A stretch of DNA of 31,375 nucleotides from Chara braunii (lineage: Eukaryota; Streptophyta; Charophyceae; Charales; Characeae), in assembly GCA_003427395.1 (NCBI GenBank), contig BFEA01000180.1:1192772-1224146 (forward strand), given 5' to 3'. Every line of letters begins with the position of its first letter. Within the stretch, counting starts at the first letter, position 1. This document shows positions 8,718-18,841 of the stretch, piece after piece. The position numbers were made by a program, and so were the translations under genes. The notes beneath the pieces were generated by a model that ran no database searches, had not been told where the DNA came from, and worked only from the letters and a program-made list of their open reading frames with translations.

Positions 8718-10107
8718 CCCCTGCATTCGCCATATTGCCTCTCCTTCTCGTCCCGGTTGTGGTCCTGTGAATATCGTGGACATTTCTCTTGGACAGCAAA
8801 ATTCCGTCGACCCTTGCAATCCACTTGAACGCCTCTCGTCTTCTCTGCCCCTTCCGTGCACCTTGGCATCAGCAGAACATCCATGCGTGGTTTTAAGTGC
8901 TTCCCCTGCATTCCGTCCTCTGTCACCCGTCCCGTGTCCAGCAGCGAGCCAGCCCACTGCAAACGGTCTTCCACAATGCCAATTGTTCCCATTTCATGCA
9001 CCCCCCGCTCTCCGAAGGGACCTGCTGCTGTCGCCCCACCCGGTACGACGGGAAATTGAAAGTCCGGTCCGTAGCATGAACAATGCTGAGGTGATTGCTG
9101 CTCTGGATAGCCGGCAAGCAAGGCACTCCCGCATGACCATCCTCAGATTAAAACGTCAAGCCCGCCCCCCCTGTGTACCTCTTCGCTGCGTTCCGGGCAG
9201 CAGAACGACAGATTGGAATGCACGTGCCGTTCTCCCGTCGCTTGCCAGTTTACCTGTGCCAGTGGAGATCCAGAATCCCGTGCCCTTCGAAGAGTTTGTG
9301 CCAACCCCCCAAAAGCGCCCGCGTCCTCTGCCTGACGAAGGCCTGCGTTTACAGGTAACTGGTCTGCGACATCCACAGCATTCACCTCACGCTGTTACTC
9401 CGGTTCATCGCCTTCAACCTACACATACACTTCACCAAGCCTTTTGGTCTTCCGGCTTGCGTAGGTCCGCAAGACTTGCAATACGACGTGGACTTGCGAG
9501 GCAGCCGATGGTCCGGGGCAGTGCCAGCCAACGTATGAGTCCCACCTCGGCTGCCCGTGCCATGAGAGAACAACGAAGGCAGTCTATGATTCGAAAACGA
9601 GTTTCCCAATCTCGTGACGCTGCCCGGGCTTCGCAGGCCGTCTTCGCGCAATCCGCGGCAGGCCATTTGGCTCCGGACGGGCACCCGGACGCAGTGCCGC
9701 TACGTTCTTCTCTTCTTTGCGGCCTTCGTAGGTCTTGCGGTACTGCGGACCGGTCGGTTGCTGCAGCGCACCGCCGCACCTTAAAAAAACGGCGATCCTC
9801 CTGCGCCACCCGTAATCGGGCCTTGCGCGTGTGTCAACGTGTGCCGCGACCCGCGTCTCGGTTCCATCTCTACACTGTTTTTCGCCTACAGTTGTTGGGT
9901 CCTCCTGATGACAAGCACTCAGACAGGCACGCAGGTCACAAGCACGCACACACAGACAGACTTAGAAAACACAGCAGAATGCGGGAATGTCAGCAAGGCA
10001 TCCATTCCATCGGCAGAACTTCAGAATTCAGCAGTGTTCTCAGTCTGTGTTTTGACGGGTCATTACACTACCCCCCCCTCAAGAGCGAGGTCCCTTCGAG
10101 CGAGTAA
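8590..10107 (+). CDS. R/S/P-rich 505-residue open frame running into a retrotransposon LTR
   Basis: It starts at ATG 8590, shortly after an in-frame TAG at 8579-8581. The middle (about residues 280-400) is strongly basic, with Arg/Ser-rich segments such as GLRRSARLAIRRGLARQ, as in nucleic-acid-binding or disordered nuclear proteins. The last 66 or so codons, from 9910, lie in the truncated 3' LTR of the minus-strand retrotransposon and in its polypurine region. The natural C-terminus is therefore lost, and the stop at 10107 is accidental. It may be the second part of the frame at 7746-8717. No known domain is seen. Confidence 0.4.
   Translation: MPSASAPSLPTVHLAGPPAYLGSGEIGNSGCTNVQNFIGRSHDPCIRHIASPSRPGCGPVNIVDISLGQQNSVDPCNPLERLSSSLPLPCTLASAEHPCVVLSASPAFRPLSPVPCPAASQPTANGLPQCQLFPFHAPPALRRDLLLSPHPVRREIESPVRSMNNAEVIAALDSRQARHSRMTILRLKRQARPPCVPLRCVPGSRTTDWNARAVLPSLASLPVPVEIQNPVPFEEFVPTPQKRPRPLPDEGLRLQVTGLRHPQHSPHAVTPVHRLQPTHTLHQAFWSSGLRRSARLAIRRGLARQPMVRGSASQRMSPTSAARAMREQRRQSMIRKRVSQSRDAARASQAVFAQSAAGHLAPDGHPDAVPLRSSLLCGLRRSCGTADRSVAAAHRRTLKKRRSSCATRNRALRVCQRVPRPASRFHLYTVFRLQLLGPPDDKHSDRHAGHKHAHTDRLRKHSRMRECQQGIHSIGRTSEFSSVLSLCFDGSLHYPPLKSEVPSSE
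9910..10067 (-). repeat. Truncated 3' LTR, 158 bp
   Basis: It starts TGTAATGACC on the minus strand directly after a polypurine tract and matches the first 158 bp of the 5' LTR with one mismatch. It then stops abruptly at 9910. The remaining ~1210 bp of the LTR are absent, replaced by the basic open frame. Confidence 0.85.
10068..10083 (-). other. Polypurine tract
   Basis: The minus strand reads CTTGAGGGGGGGGTAG immediately before the LTR start TGTAATG. This is the position and composition expected for the plus-strand primer of an LTR element. Confidence 0.85.
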
Positions 10108-10108
10108 C

Positions 10109-10500
10109 TCAATCAGAGTCCTTGCACAATGCATCGTAGGCGTAGATAGCAAAGAGAGATCGGGTGTGTTCCGTAGGAGTGAGGGTAGCAGTGAATTTTG
10201 GTTGTTGTTCCGAACTGATCAATCGTTCATAGGCGTTAACGACGCGCGGTGCACTCTGCAGTAAGTCCTTCTTAGCAATCCAGTAGATATCATTCAGTGG
10301 ATGGTATAGAAAATGTACTTTATACTGCCTGTTTCTTCCCTTCCCACTATGCTTGACAATCCTATCAACCTCGTGACCGCCATTGATTGCGCGAGGAATC
10401 ATCGATTCCCGGTACTTGAACGTCTCAGGCGGCTCATACGGAAATAACTTTGATGCGTGAAAGACTGGGTATGTGCGCAGATGAGCAGGCACATCAATCG
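10109..10500 (-). pseudogene. Integrase C-terminal region with chromodomain-like end
   Basis: The minus-strand frame reads DVPAHLRTYPVFHASKLFPY, the usual region after the integrase core of Ty3/gypsy Pol. It continues with EVDRIVKHSGKGRNRQYKV and a Trp and LL-rich end (YWIAKKDLLQSAP), which fits a chromodomain. The rest of integrase is missing. Chromodomains in such elements guide insertion to certain chromatin. The frame stops at 10109, about 25 bp before the polypurine tract. It is fused at about 10500 to a broken RT remnant in another frame. Confidence 0.8.
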
Positions 10501-10760
10501 TGCAATTTGCCTCCTTTCTTAGGGACAAACAGAACTGATGCACCAAACTTAGACTCACTCGGTTTGATCCATCCCTTCCCAATCATCTCATCCATCTGCC
10601 TTCGCAACTCCTCTAATTCGCCTGAGCCCATTCGGTAGACACAACCTTTTGGAGGAGTGCTACCTTCAATCAACTCGATCTTGTGTCAGACCGGACGCAC
10701 GGGAACTCCATGCGGTTCGGCCAAGACTTCAGGAAAATCGGTTGAGAAGGTTGCGAATTT
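10494..10760 (-). pseudogene. Reverse transcriptase N-terminal remnant
   Basis: One minus-strand frame holds TDFPEVLAEPHG, then a TGA stop at 10686-10688, then HKIELIEGSTPP, ELEELRRQMDEMIGKGWIKP and VLFVPKKGGKL. This is the conserved start of Ty3/gypsy RT, before the catalytic palm. It ends just where the CIDYR-type motif should follow. YxDD, RNase H and the integrase core are all absent. The upstream protease frame enters it through a frameshift near 10729-10745. Confidence 0.85.
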
Positions 10761-11790
10761 TCGACGGAACTTCCGGAGGGGGATCATCACTCTCAGGAGC
10801 AAGCATATCGGATGCCATAGGTGTCGCCAACACAACAGGATTACAAATAGAGTCATTTGGACTAGAGATGGATTTAGTAGAGGTAGAAGTAGTTGCCTCA
10901 GAAGTAGAAATAGCATGCAAAGTAGAATCATTATGTACAGCAAAAATAGAAGGCACATGAGCAGGCCTAACAAAGGCTATATACATTTGCTCATCAACTT
11001 TGCGCCTGCGCCACTTTTTGCAGAATTGCATTGCATTGAGAAAAGTTACTTGGGACTCGCGCGGCTCATCCAAGAGGACTGGACGATCGATTCCCATGGC
11101 ATCTTTGACCGTGAATTGTGAGTTCTTCCACGTGGTTCTTTCACATTGGGCCTGCAACCAGCCCAAGCCAATAACCGCGTCGAAGGGGCACTGATCAAGG
11201 ACATAGAAGTTCAACTCATGCGTGATAGTGCGGTCAGCGTCAAAGGTAGTGCGCACACCTTTGACTGCATGCGTAGATGTGACAACCTCTTGGTTGCCTA
11301 CTTGGGTCTGACAAGGATTCTGCAAGGTCACTTGCTTCATCCCCAAGCGTGCCTTATGAATGTCGTGCGGTGAGAAGTAGTTGGCCGTTGCACCACAATC
11401 AGCCAATGCCTGGATGTAACGGCCATTAATGTAGAATTTGAAGAAGATAAACTTCGTTCTCCCTTGCGCGCGTTCTTGTTTCATGTGAGCCCGGCGCGTC
11501 AACAGAGCATGGAAGTCAGTTTCTTCCGACTCTACCCAAGGCTCCTTATATAAGATGTGAATCTTCTCAGAATCAGCATCAGATGGGGTTTCAGGAGAGG
11601 TTTGCTGAGTGGTATCAGAATCCAGAGAAGGATCTGTACTTACATGTTCAGCCTCTCCATCTGTAGAGTGTGCTGATGATGTCTCTACCCCCGTTGCTGG
11701 TTTCCCTGCTGCAATCTGAAACATTGTTGGACTGAATGTCCCGGTTTGGTGCAATGCAGGCAAACCTCTTTCTTCACCCTGTGTTTCCAC
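10729..11790 (-). CDS. Retropepsin-like protease part of Pol (-1 frame to gag)
   Basis: The frame gives 353 residues with no natural start, as expected if it is reached by frameshifting from gag. Residues 129-136 read LADCGATA, the retropepsin active-site block with Cys where most relatives have Ser or Thr (D-S/T-G). Residues 207-212 (IGLGWL) match the second conserved block. The first ~100 residues are a polar linker. The frame ends in NLLNRFS followed by a stop at 10729, where RT should continue, so it is broken downstream. Whether the DCG form is active cannot be told from sequence. Confidence 0.75.
   Translation of the reverse strand: METQGEERGLPALHQTGTFSPTMFQIAAGKPATGVETSSAHSTDGEAEHVSTDPSLDSDTTQQTSPETPSDADSEKIHILYKEPWVESEETDFHALLTRRAHMKQERAQGRTKFIFFKFYINGRYIQALADCGATANYFSPHDIHKARLGMKQVTLQNPCQTQVGNQEVVTSTHAVKGVRTTFDADRTITHELNFYVLDQCPFDAVIGLGWLQAQCERTTWKNSQFTVKDAMGIDRPVLLDEPRESQVTFLNAMQFCKKWRRRKVDEQMYIAFVRPAHVPSIFAVHNDSTLHAISTSEATTSTSTKSISSPNDSICNPVVLATPMASDMLAPESDDPPPEVPSKIRNLLNRFS
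11663..11706 (-). promoter_or_regulatory. -1 ribosomal frameshift signal between gag and pro
   Basis: On the minus strand the heptamer G GGA AAC (11706-11700) is in phase with gag codons as X XXY YYZ. The switch needed to enter the protease frame is exactly -1. Eleven nt later a 6-bp stem, GTAGAG (11688-11683) with CTCTAC (11668-11663), could act as the stimulator. The gag TAG lies within the stem. The heptamer class is well known from retroelements; the hairpin role is inference. Confidence 0.7.
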
Positions 11791-12716
11791 TCACTTTCAC
11801 TGATCCGGAGATCTACCCATGGTTTTGTGGCAGGATCTTCCGGTTTGGGTGGAATCTTCGCTCCCTTGGGAAGAAGGATAGTGTTAGTGTTGTTCTTCAT
11901 TGTGGTCCTCGGTCCCTTACTTTTAAAGGCAGTCTTTTTGAAGGCATTCATAGATTCATCNTCGNTCACATACTCAGACTCATGGGCTGACAAAGAGCAA
12001 GATGCCCCGCAGTCTTGCTCTTGATCGTCATCAAGAGAAGATTCATCCACGACGGTCTCCTCGTCAGCCTCAAGCAGATCGTGTGCTGCNANANGGTTGC
12101 TGCCTGGAAACCGTTTGNGGCTGGTGGTCTTTTTGCCACTTGATCCACCCGNGAGGTNTTGTGCCTCCAGCTTGACNAAGTCCCGCATAAGGGTAAGCCA
12201 ATCTGTATANGCGCTGAGTCNGAGCCCNAGGCGATCTTTTAGAGTAGANGGGACCGTACCTTTTATCACATCCANACAAGACTGCGCAGTCATCTCCAGA
12301 TCCNNAGTAGCAAAGAGTTTACTNACATACTGNTGCAGGCTATGCATGGTGCCAGTCCACTTGNTGTGCTTGAGCTTGTCAAGCTTNAGTCTAGCTTTGG
12401 CTGCAGCATGTGGATCANCATACTGTTTGATCAAGANCTCTTCGAGTGTGGCGGTAGGCGTAGCCTTCAGCCATTTGTTCAGGTCTATTCTCTTATAGCC
12501 TGATTGGACAGCTTGGGTTTCCAGGAAATCCCTCACGACGGGCTCCACATTAGTCCCTAGGATAGACGACTGGGTTGACGGGGGTGTCCCCAACACATCA
12601 AAGTAGGATCGCATGGAGCTGATCCAAGACTCGATGCCGTCCTTTCCATCATACTTGGACGAAATCTGCGCCGCCTTCCTATCGATGTAGGCAAAGCTGC
12701 CGCTAAGACCAGCCAT
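11685..12716 (-). CDS. gag: Gag polyprotein with zinc knuckle
   Basis: The frame starts at ATG 12716 and encodes 343 residues. The first ~220 residues are helical and charged, like retrotransposon Gag capsid domains (for example KWTGTMHSL, YTDWLTLMRD). An acidic stretch follows (about 215-250). A CCHC zinc knuckle lies at about 319-332 (C-x2-C-x4-H-x4-C, CLHCTKPGHSVQQC) for RNA binding. The frame ends in TAG at 11687-11685, overlapping the protease frame by about 100 nt. More than 20 single N calls sit at 11961-12440, so parts of the translation are uncertain. Confidence 0.85.
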   Translation of the reverse strand: MAGLSGSFAYIDRKAAQISSKYDGKDGIESWISSMRSYFDVLGTPPSTQSSILGTNVEPVVRDFLETQAVQSGYKRIDLNKWLKATPTATLEEXLIKQYXDPHAAAKARXKLDKLKHXKWTGTMHSLXQYXSKLFATXDLEMTAQSCXDVIKGTVXSTLKDRXGLXLSXYTDWLTLMRDXVKLEAQXLXGGSSGKKTTSXKRFPGSNXXAAHDLLEADEETVVDESSLDDDQEQDCGASCSLSAHESEYVXXDESMNAFKKTAFKSKGPRTTMKNNTNTILLPKGAKIPPKPEDPATKPWVDLRISESEWKHRVKKEVCLHCTKPGHSVQQCFRLQQGNQQRG

Positions 12717-13756
12717 TGTCTGGTCTGAACTTGGGCAAGGTGCGAGTCAGGCGGCGGATCGTGCGGTAAAGTCTGATAAAACGTCCCAGCGGAGATCCCC
12801 TCCGCAGCGAGTGTCCTGGTCCGAAAGCATAAAGTCCGAGTCCCAATCAGATAGAGCAAGGTAACTGACGTCAACAGATTTGGCTTGAGGGGCCCTTCTT
12901 GTTTGGGCCTGGTCCCACTGAGTCCCAAACGGTCCCAGTGGAGTCAGAACCGAGTCCCAACCAACAAGAGTTCCACAAAGACCTACTCTGTCCCTACCAA
13001 ATTGAAAAACGAAATTTTGCCCCAGAAAGAACCTGTAGACTACATCCGTTCAGAATGAAATAAACAAAGCACTGTAGAGAGATATCACATGGCAAACAAG
13101 ATACTCCATTCATTCACTCGTCAGGTAGAAGGCATTTCACACACCTCACACACAATCAAGACTATGGAGGATGGAAGAAGAACCCAGAGAACCCCAACAG
13201 GCAGTCAATTCCATGCACACACACATGGGCACCCTGGTGGCACGACACTTACCTGAGTGGCCGGGCTCTTGAGATGAAAAGAACTCACCCCCCTCTCACA
13301 TAGTCCTCTTGACCCAATTAGCATCCTCTACACTAGTGTCCTATCATCTAGGAGGGTCAACTTCTACCCCAAAGTACAAAGCCGGATCCCCCGTCGATGT
13401 TGAAGATCAAAGCAGCAACTTGCAGTCCGTAGGTGCAGATATGGCTGCCACCCTCAAGCTCGCCACTCCTCGTCTTCCTTGAAGTTCGAATTCAAGTTGT
13501 AGGTGCCCTTCACTGTCGCCTCTCTCAAATTGCATCACGAAGTCCCACCTTGTGTCTCGCCACCACAAACATGCACTCAAGCAACCTGGTCGGGCCTAGT
13601 GTCGACCCTACACGGCCCTGCCAGGTGGGAGCAGCTTCCCTTCACCACGCTGCCCCACTTANCCCTAACTTCCAGCCCTAACCCTAAGTGGTTAGCCCTT
13701 ACCACTAGGGTTAGGGTTATGGCAGCAAAGTCAACTCTCGCCAGCAAGTAGAATCC
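12717..13756 (-). other. Untranslated leader of the LTR element
   Basis: About 1 kb lies between the PBS and the gag ATG without a protein-like frame. It holds a telomere-like palindrome at 13676-13716, listed separately. Confidence 0.6.
13676..13716. repeat. CCCTAA-type palindromic hairpin
   Basis: CCCTAACCCTAAGTGGT (13676-13692) and ACCACTAGGGTTAGGG (13701-13716) are inverted copies with one missing base and an 8-nt loop. The six-base TTAGGG form differs from the seven-base form at 5810. Confidence 0.8.
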
Positions 13757-13768
13757 GCTCCGATACCA
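13757..13768 (-). other. Primer-binding site, initiator-Met tRNA type
   Basis: The minus strand reads TGGTATCGGAGC one base after the 5' LTR end. It matches the common TGGTATCAGAGC site at 11 of 12 positions. Confidence 0.85.
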
Positions 13769-13769
13769 A

Positions 13770-15137
13770 TGTTACGATCCTGGCCAATCTCGAAGTATAC
13801 ATTCATCTGAAAGTACAATGCCATCCAATTGCAAAAGGAAATGAATGAACTTGAGAGGAAAGAGAGGGGAAGAAGAAGAAGAAGAAGAAGAAGAAGTGAG
13901 AAAGAAGATGATGATGTACTCCAGCATAGACCAATGTCAAGGCTCTTCTTCTTCGCCAACCAATCCCTTCCTCCTTATCTCCTCCCTCTTATTCAAACAA
14001 GAAATAACAATAATAATGTTGAATGACTGAACCAGAATTAATGTCCGAATCCCACTTCTACTGCAGGCACAATATGAGGTCCACCATAGCCATGGCCACC
14101 CTTCTCTATCCTCTACATACAGTCCGAGGCTATGGCGGACTACTGAGGCTTCAGCCTCCTGTCCAAAGGACAACCCAAAGCAGCTATACCGCTGCCCCAC
14201 TTCAAGGTCATCACTAAGCAGCTATGCCGCTGCCCACTCAACCGCCATGCCTGACTCTGCCCCGAGCTTCCTTGATGCTGCACTACCCCACTGGGGCCTT
14301 CCAGATGCAGCGCCTAACACGGTGATGAAGATGGTGTCTGCCATAGCCAGGTAAGTACCCTACCACTCTCCTCCTTGGTCCCCTTCTCCCTCCTCCTACC
14401 GGCAGAGCTCCACCATAGCCAAGGTGGAAGCTCCTGGCTTCTTCCTCCCAGCAGCGCTGTAGACCCAGCGCTACTCCAGTCAGCGCTCCAGCAGCGTGTC
14501 GCCAAACTTGCACACTGAAGAATGAGGCCGCCCGGCCTCTTGATATAGTGGCCTGCTTGCCTGCTGGGCGGTGACTTCCAGGCCGCTCGGCCTCTCCAAG
14601 CAACCGGTACTTCCTCCGTTTCGGAGGGAAACATCATTGCAGACCCTGATATTACCCGTACAGGCTCTCGACTCAGACTGGTTGGACTGGTACCGGCCTA
14701 GACTTACCCTACCGCTACTGGACTCTAAAAATGCCAACTTTTGTCTTTTTCTGCTCGGCCTCCAGTACCCCCTCACGCCAACTGCAGTGGGGTGCAGTAT
14801 CGGCCTACCGGCCTACTTGAGTGTTTTTCCGCTACCCCAAGGGCCGTGGGGCCACTAGCTTCGCCACTTGAGTGTTTTTCCCTGCTACAACCCTCAATGC
14901 CACGGCCACAGGTAAGTACCGGCCCTACAGGCCTACCAAACAAGCAAGTACCCTTGCGGGTCACACACACACTCGTACCGACAAGCACTCAGACAGGCAC
15001 GCAGGTCACAAGCACGCACACACAGACAGACTTAGAAAACACAGCAGAATGCGGGAATCTCAGCAAGGCATCCATTCCATCGGCAGAACTTCAGAATTCA
15101 GCAGTGTTCTCAGTCTGTGTTTTGACGGGTCATTACA
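13770..15137 (-). repeat. 5' LTR, 1368 bp
   Basis: On the minus strand it begins TGTAATGACCCGTC and ends GGATCGTAACA, giving the usual TG..CA ends. It is followed by one T and the primer-binding site. Its first 158 bp match 9910-10067. It contains a (GAA)n microsatellite at about 13869-13896. Beyond 15137 lies A-rich flanking DNA. Confidence 0.85.
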
Positions 15138-17118
15138 AAACCAAAAAAACAAAAAAAACATGATCCCCACTGCACTTTTCAGGGTGGGGAAGGTTACCCT
15201 AGGGGTGAAAAGTGGGGGTACCTGTTAACCATTTGTGCTCAAGTAGACTCTCAGGTCATGGATAGTACCTCCTGCAAACTCGGTGTGAACCACAAAGGCT
15301 GACAAGTCTCCCTGCCTAAAATTGACTGCACTGACGTATCGGTACTAGAAGGCATCCTTGAGTGGAATCGTGTTGAGATTAGTCAACACTGACTCATTAA
15401 CTGGAGAGGATTGAATTAAACTCATGTGCAGAGATGGATGTTGAAACTGATCTCTGCGTCTTTTTTATGAGCACACTGTCTGACTAATATTGGCCTCTAA
15501 ATCGAATGGCAATGACTGCTGGCAGATTGATTCTGACCGAGAGTCCCAAGTAACTCGGATGACTAAATGTTGCTAAGATGACAGGTCACTGAATGCTGAT
15601 CTCTTAGTAGCAGAGACGCTGAGGGAACTGCACATTGCGAGGTGACTTCGATAGTTGAAACTTCTGGAAAGGAAACTTGTGCTCTTTGCACTCACCTAAG
15701 CCTTGTCCTGGCTTGTACAACAATTTCTAGAAAGGAGTCTGTGCTGTGCAGTTTGCCATCATGATCGTGGAATTGGATGACGTATTCGATATATTTTTCC
15801 TCCCTAATTCTACTAACCGCAATCTCCCTCAAAACAGGTTTGTTGTGCTCCATGTTTTGAATTGCTTCTGTTTCCCAACCTTCATGCTTGTCCCGAATGA
15901 TGATGTCTTTGACTACTAAACACTTCTGCATCCCCCATGTTCCTTTATCTCGCTCTCGGAAATCCGAATTTCCGATAGATGCAAGGATGAGAGGAGGGAT
16001 GGTTTGTTGTCTAACGGCTCCGTACCGAGATAATCAGTAGTTTTTCAGATCCGGTCTGTGAAGCGCCTCTCTCATCTCTCTTTCTGAGGGTTCGTGTTGT
16101 GTGCACCCACCGGCTAGCAAGCAGCGTTACTGCAGTAGCTCTGCTTCCACCACTTGTAACTTTGTTATGGTCAGGGATACTCAATATACCCAAGTGTGTG
16201 GTCGCCTCAGGCCTCACGGTGGAAAGAAGTCTCGCCCGTCCAGTGATCACGGTCCATAAAGGATAGTAAACATTGAGTTAGTGCGCTTCCCAAGCAACAC
16301 AATGTCCTGTTGAAAATTACTGTCGATTCTCCCGACTATCGTCGCAGGGTGTTACTGGTCCCTGTGTTTATTTAGGCGCAGTATGGGGTGCTATCAGGTA
16401 CTACCCCAGTTTGTGCGCAATGCAGAATTCCGCATAGAACATTGGTTAGCCGATGCTCGGCATGAGAAGGAAAGAGTGAAAGTCGTTAGTGTTTACCCTA
16501 AGCCATTTAAAAGGATCCACACCGATTTTCAAACTAGATTCTCAATAAACCTCTCATGCCCTGCCAACGGCTGTCTGACACCGAATTCCAATGATAGTGC
16601 TGCTGATGACCCAAGGCATCCACCAGTTGGTATGGGTGTCAAGTCAGGCTTTAAGTGGCTATTGAATGCACAATTGTGAGGTATTCCAAATTTGGTCTCA
16701 TCAAAGAGCTCAATAACTCTACAGTCTGGAGTCAATGAGTTCAACTGTCAACATGTATGAGCCCTGTTTAATTTACTACAGCACGCGGGTCCCTCTAACC
16801 CATTCTAGTATTCCTCTGCTGGTATAGGCTCACAACAATCAGTTTGTCCTTATTTTGCCTAACTCGAACTCGACGAGTTGTCAACAACTTTCCCACCACT
16901 TGTCACGAAAATCACGCAGAGGGCATTAGCACGCTGCACATTGATCTTTTATCTTTGCTGCAGCAAGCGTGAACACCCGCTACAGACACATTTTGTCTAT
17001 AATGCCCAGCAGGGGATCCCTCGCGTTCATCGGGTTTCACCCTCCGTAGCTAATGTTCAGGCGCATCGCAGTACACATTGACGATAAGGATTAGCCAGGA
17101 TCATTCACAACACGAGCG
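15138..17118. other. Gene-poor DNA
   Basis: It opens with an A-rich run next to the LTR (15138-15160). All frames are short. The longest minus frame (15692-15931, 79 residues) has at best a faint chromodomain-like look and is not called. I see no RNA gene. Confidence 0.3.
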
Positions 17119-17182
17119 TCAGTGGGCTTAGTACCGCCTCATCCATTACACAGGCATCAGTGGGCTTAGTACCGCCTCATCC
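17119..17182 (+). repeat. 26-bp exact direct repeat
   Basis: The same 26 bases (beginning TCAGTGGGCTTAGTACC) occur at 17119-17144 and 17157-17182, with a 12-bp spacer. Confidence 0.8.
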
Positions 17183-18841
17183 GCATTCGTTAATCAGTAC
17201 AGACAGAGCAACTGCCTTTTGATTGGAGTATACAGTTTCTCTAGTCAAAATCTATGTCCTCATAGATTAAAGGATAGCTCGGCCATGTTTCTCGAGTTTA
17301 TGGAGTGAGTTGTCGTCAAACACATTTACCCGCTTACACTGCAGGGTGCCATTCAGAATTAGATAAACGCCAACAACTCGCAAAACCCAGAGGATCACCC
17401 CGAGCACGCTTACCCTGAGCACAATCCCAGGCTACCTACAGAGGCGACGTCGCCCCGAAGTGGACCAAATTTTATAGGACAACCGACCCCGCCTTATCCA
17501 TCGTGTTGGCCACTGCTTTCCATGAAACCGTATCAAGACACACTGTAATTCACAGCTCAAAACAGGTTCGGCCTGAGTACCGCTCTATTTGTCACGGTAC
17601 CGGTGCTTCGTTTATTCTCTGATGGCGAAGCCATCTTTACTCAGAAAGGAAAATAGGGCATTACTTTAGAACCACTCAGACAGGTGTATGGGCAATAGCT
17701 AAATTTAGGACGAATAAGCCTGACTGGATTGTTAAAGGACCATTCTTATAATCAGATTGAGGTTAGAATTGCTATGCTGGGCAGTATTCCCACTGGTTAC
17801 CGCAGCAGGCATTCTTCTGAGAACAGCGTTCTCGGTTACCTTAGTGGAGGCAGCGCTAAGCAAACCACGAGTAGTCTTTGGGCCTTGCTGTTTAGTCACC
17901 GTCAAGCAGATATTTAGCCAATCTTCCCTGAAACAGACCGACTTTGACTCATTGACCATGGACAGATGAACAAACAAGAATGAGGTTTGTATTCAGAGTC
18001 CAATGAGCCCCTGCAATCATCTTGCCCTGTTTCTTTAACTCACGCTGATTGTCCCAACATGATTGATCGGTACCCTCAAAGCTTGCCAATTTAAGCCTAA
18101 GCTTTAACTAACAAGGACTAGTCATACAAGGATTTTCCCCAGGCGTCTTGGTGAGAGGGAGGTGAGAGAGTGGATAAGTCAGAGTGGATAAAGAAATTCC
18201 TTATCTGAGCAGCTCAATCCTGGGCACTGTCACCACCAGAGTCTCAATACTAGAGACTAAGTCTCCCATCAGATGGACCCCCTCATACACTAATCGCTCG
18301 CCATCTTGCAAACTTCGTTTTTTTATCACCCAGTCACTTCGTGACATCCGAAATGTGATCCCACTGGGGACACTCAAAGGAGAACAGTCAACTCGAGCCT
18401 GAATAGCTGCCTACAACGTACAGTGACTTCAGCGTCACAGATGTTCCGATCATTTTCAGTGTCGCACGCAGAATCGCTGTCCTCCTCCCCATCGATGACT
18501 AATGCTATTCACGCTCGCTGGCAGGGACCACCTCCGGCTCAATCGGCGGTGACGAGTTAGCGATGATTACATCACAATGAAACGTCATCAGCCTCCGAAT
18601 ACGAGTACTCGTCTCTCAACTATCATAAGGTATTCCCTTGGTCAAGCCCCACACGGTGACGAGGGTAACACCAATCCTGCATACAACAGGAAACATAAGA
18701 CGACCTACTCCCTTCACTCCAAAGCCACTAGCAAGAGACGGGAGCCATGCACAAGTGATTGAGAATACTCCCTCTTCCCTTCTCGTGGGTAAATCTCCCT
18801 TGCATGTCTCTCGACACAGCCCTTTGTGGAGGTGAGCACCC
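17183..18841. other. Gene-poor DNA
   Basis: Only short frames are present, and no coding or RNA signature is recognised. The composition is mixed, suggesting old, decayed sequence. Confidence 0.3.

Larger units (their letters stand above)
9910..15137 (-). mobile_element. Ty3/gypsy LTR retrotransposon, internally deleted, chromovirus-like
   Basis: Reading the minus strand: 5' LTR 15137-13770, PBS 13768-13757, leader, gag 12716-11685, -1 frameshift, protease, a remnant of RT, then an integrase tail with a chromodomain-like end, PPT, and a 3' LTR fragment 10067-9910. The two LTR copies share 158 bp with one difference (10,000s GAATGTC versus 15,050s GAATCTC), so insertion or conversion is recent. 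Loss of most of pol and of nine tenths of the 3' LTR makes it unable to move on its own. No target-site duplication can be read because the left end is missing. Confidence 0.9.

Noticed and set aside
8580-9121. Minus-strand ORFs opposite the S/P/R-rich frame
   Set aside because: They are shadows of C-rich coding-like DNA and have no motif of their own.
9901-9911. CCTCCTGATGA, the same 11 bases that open the hammerhead-like cores
   Set aside because: It is not followed by stem II or GAAA. It lies at the LTR break and is probably chance.
15692-15931. 79-residue minus-strand ORF with a faint chromodomain look
   Set aside because: It lacks the aromatic cage and Trp pattern, and no other pol remnant is nearby.
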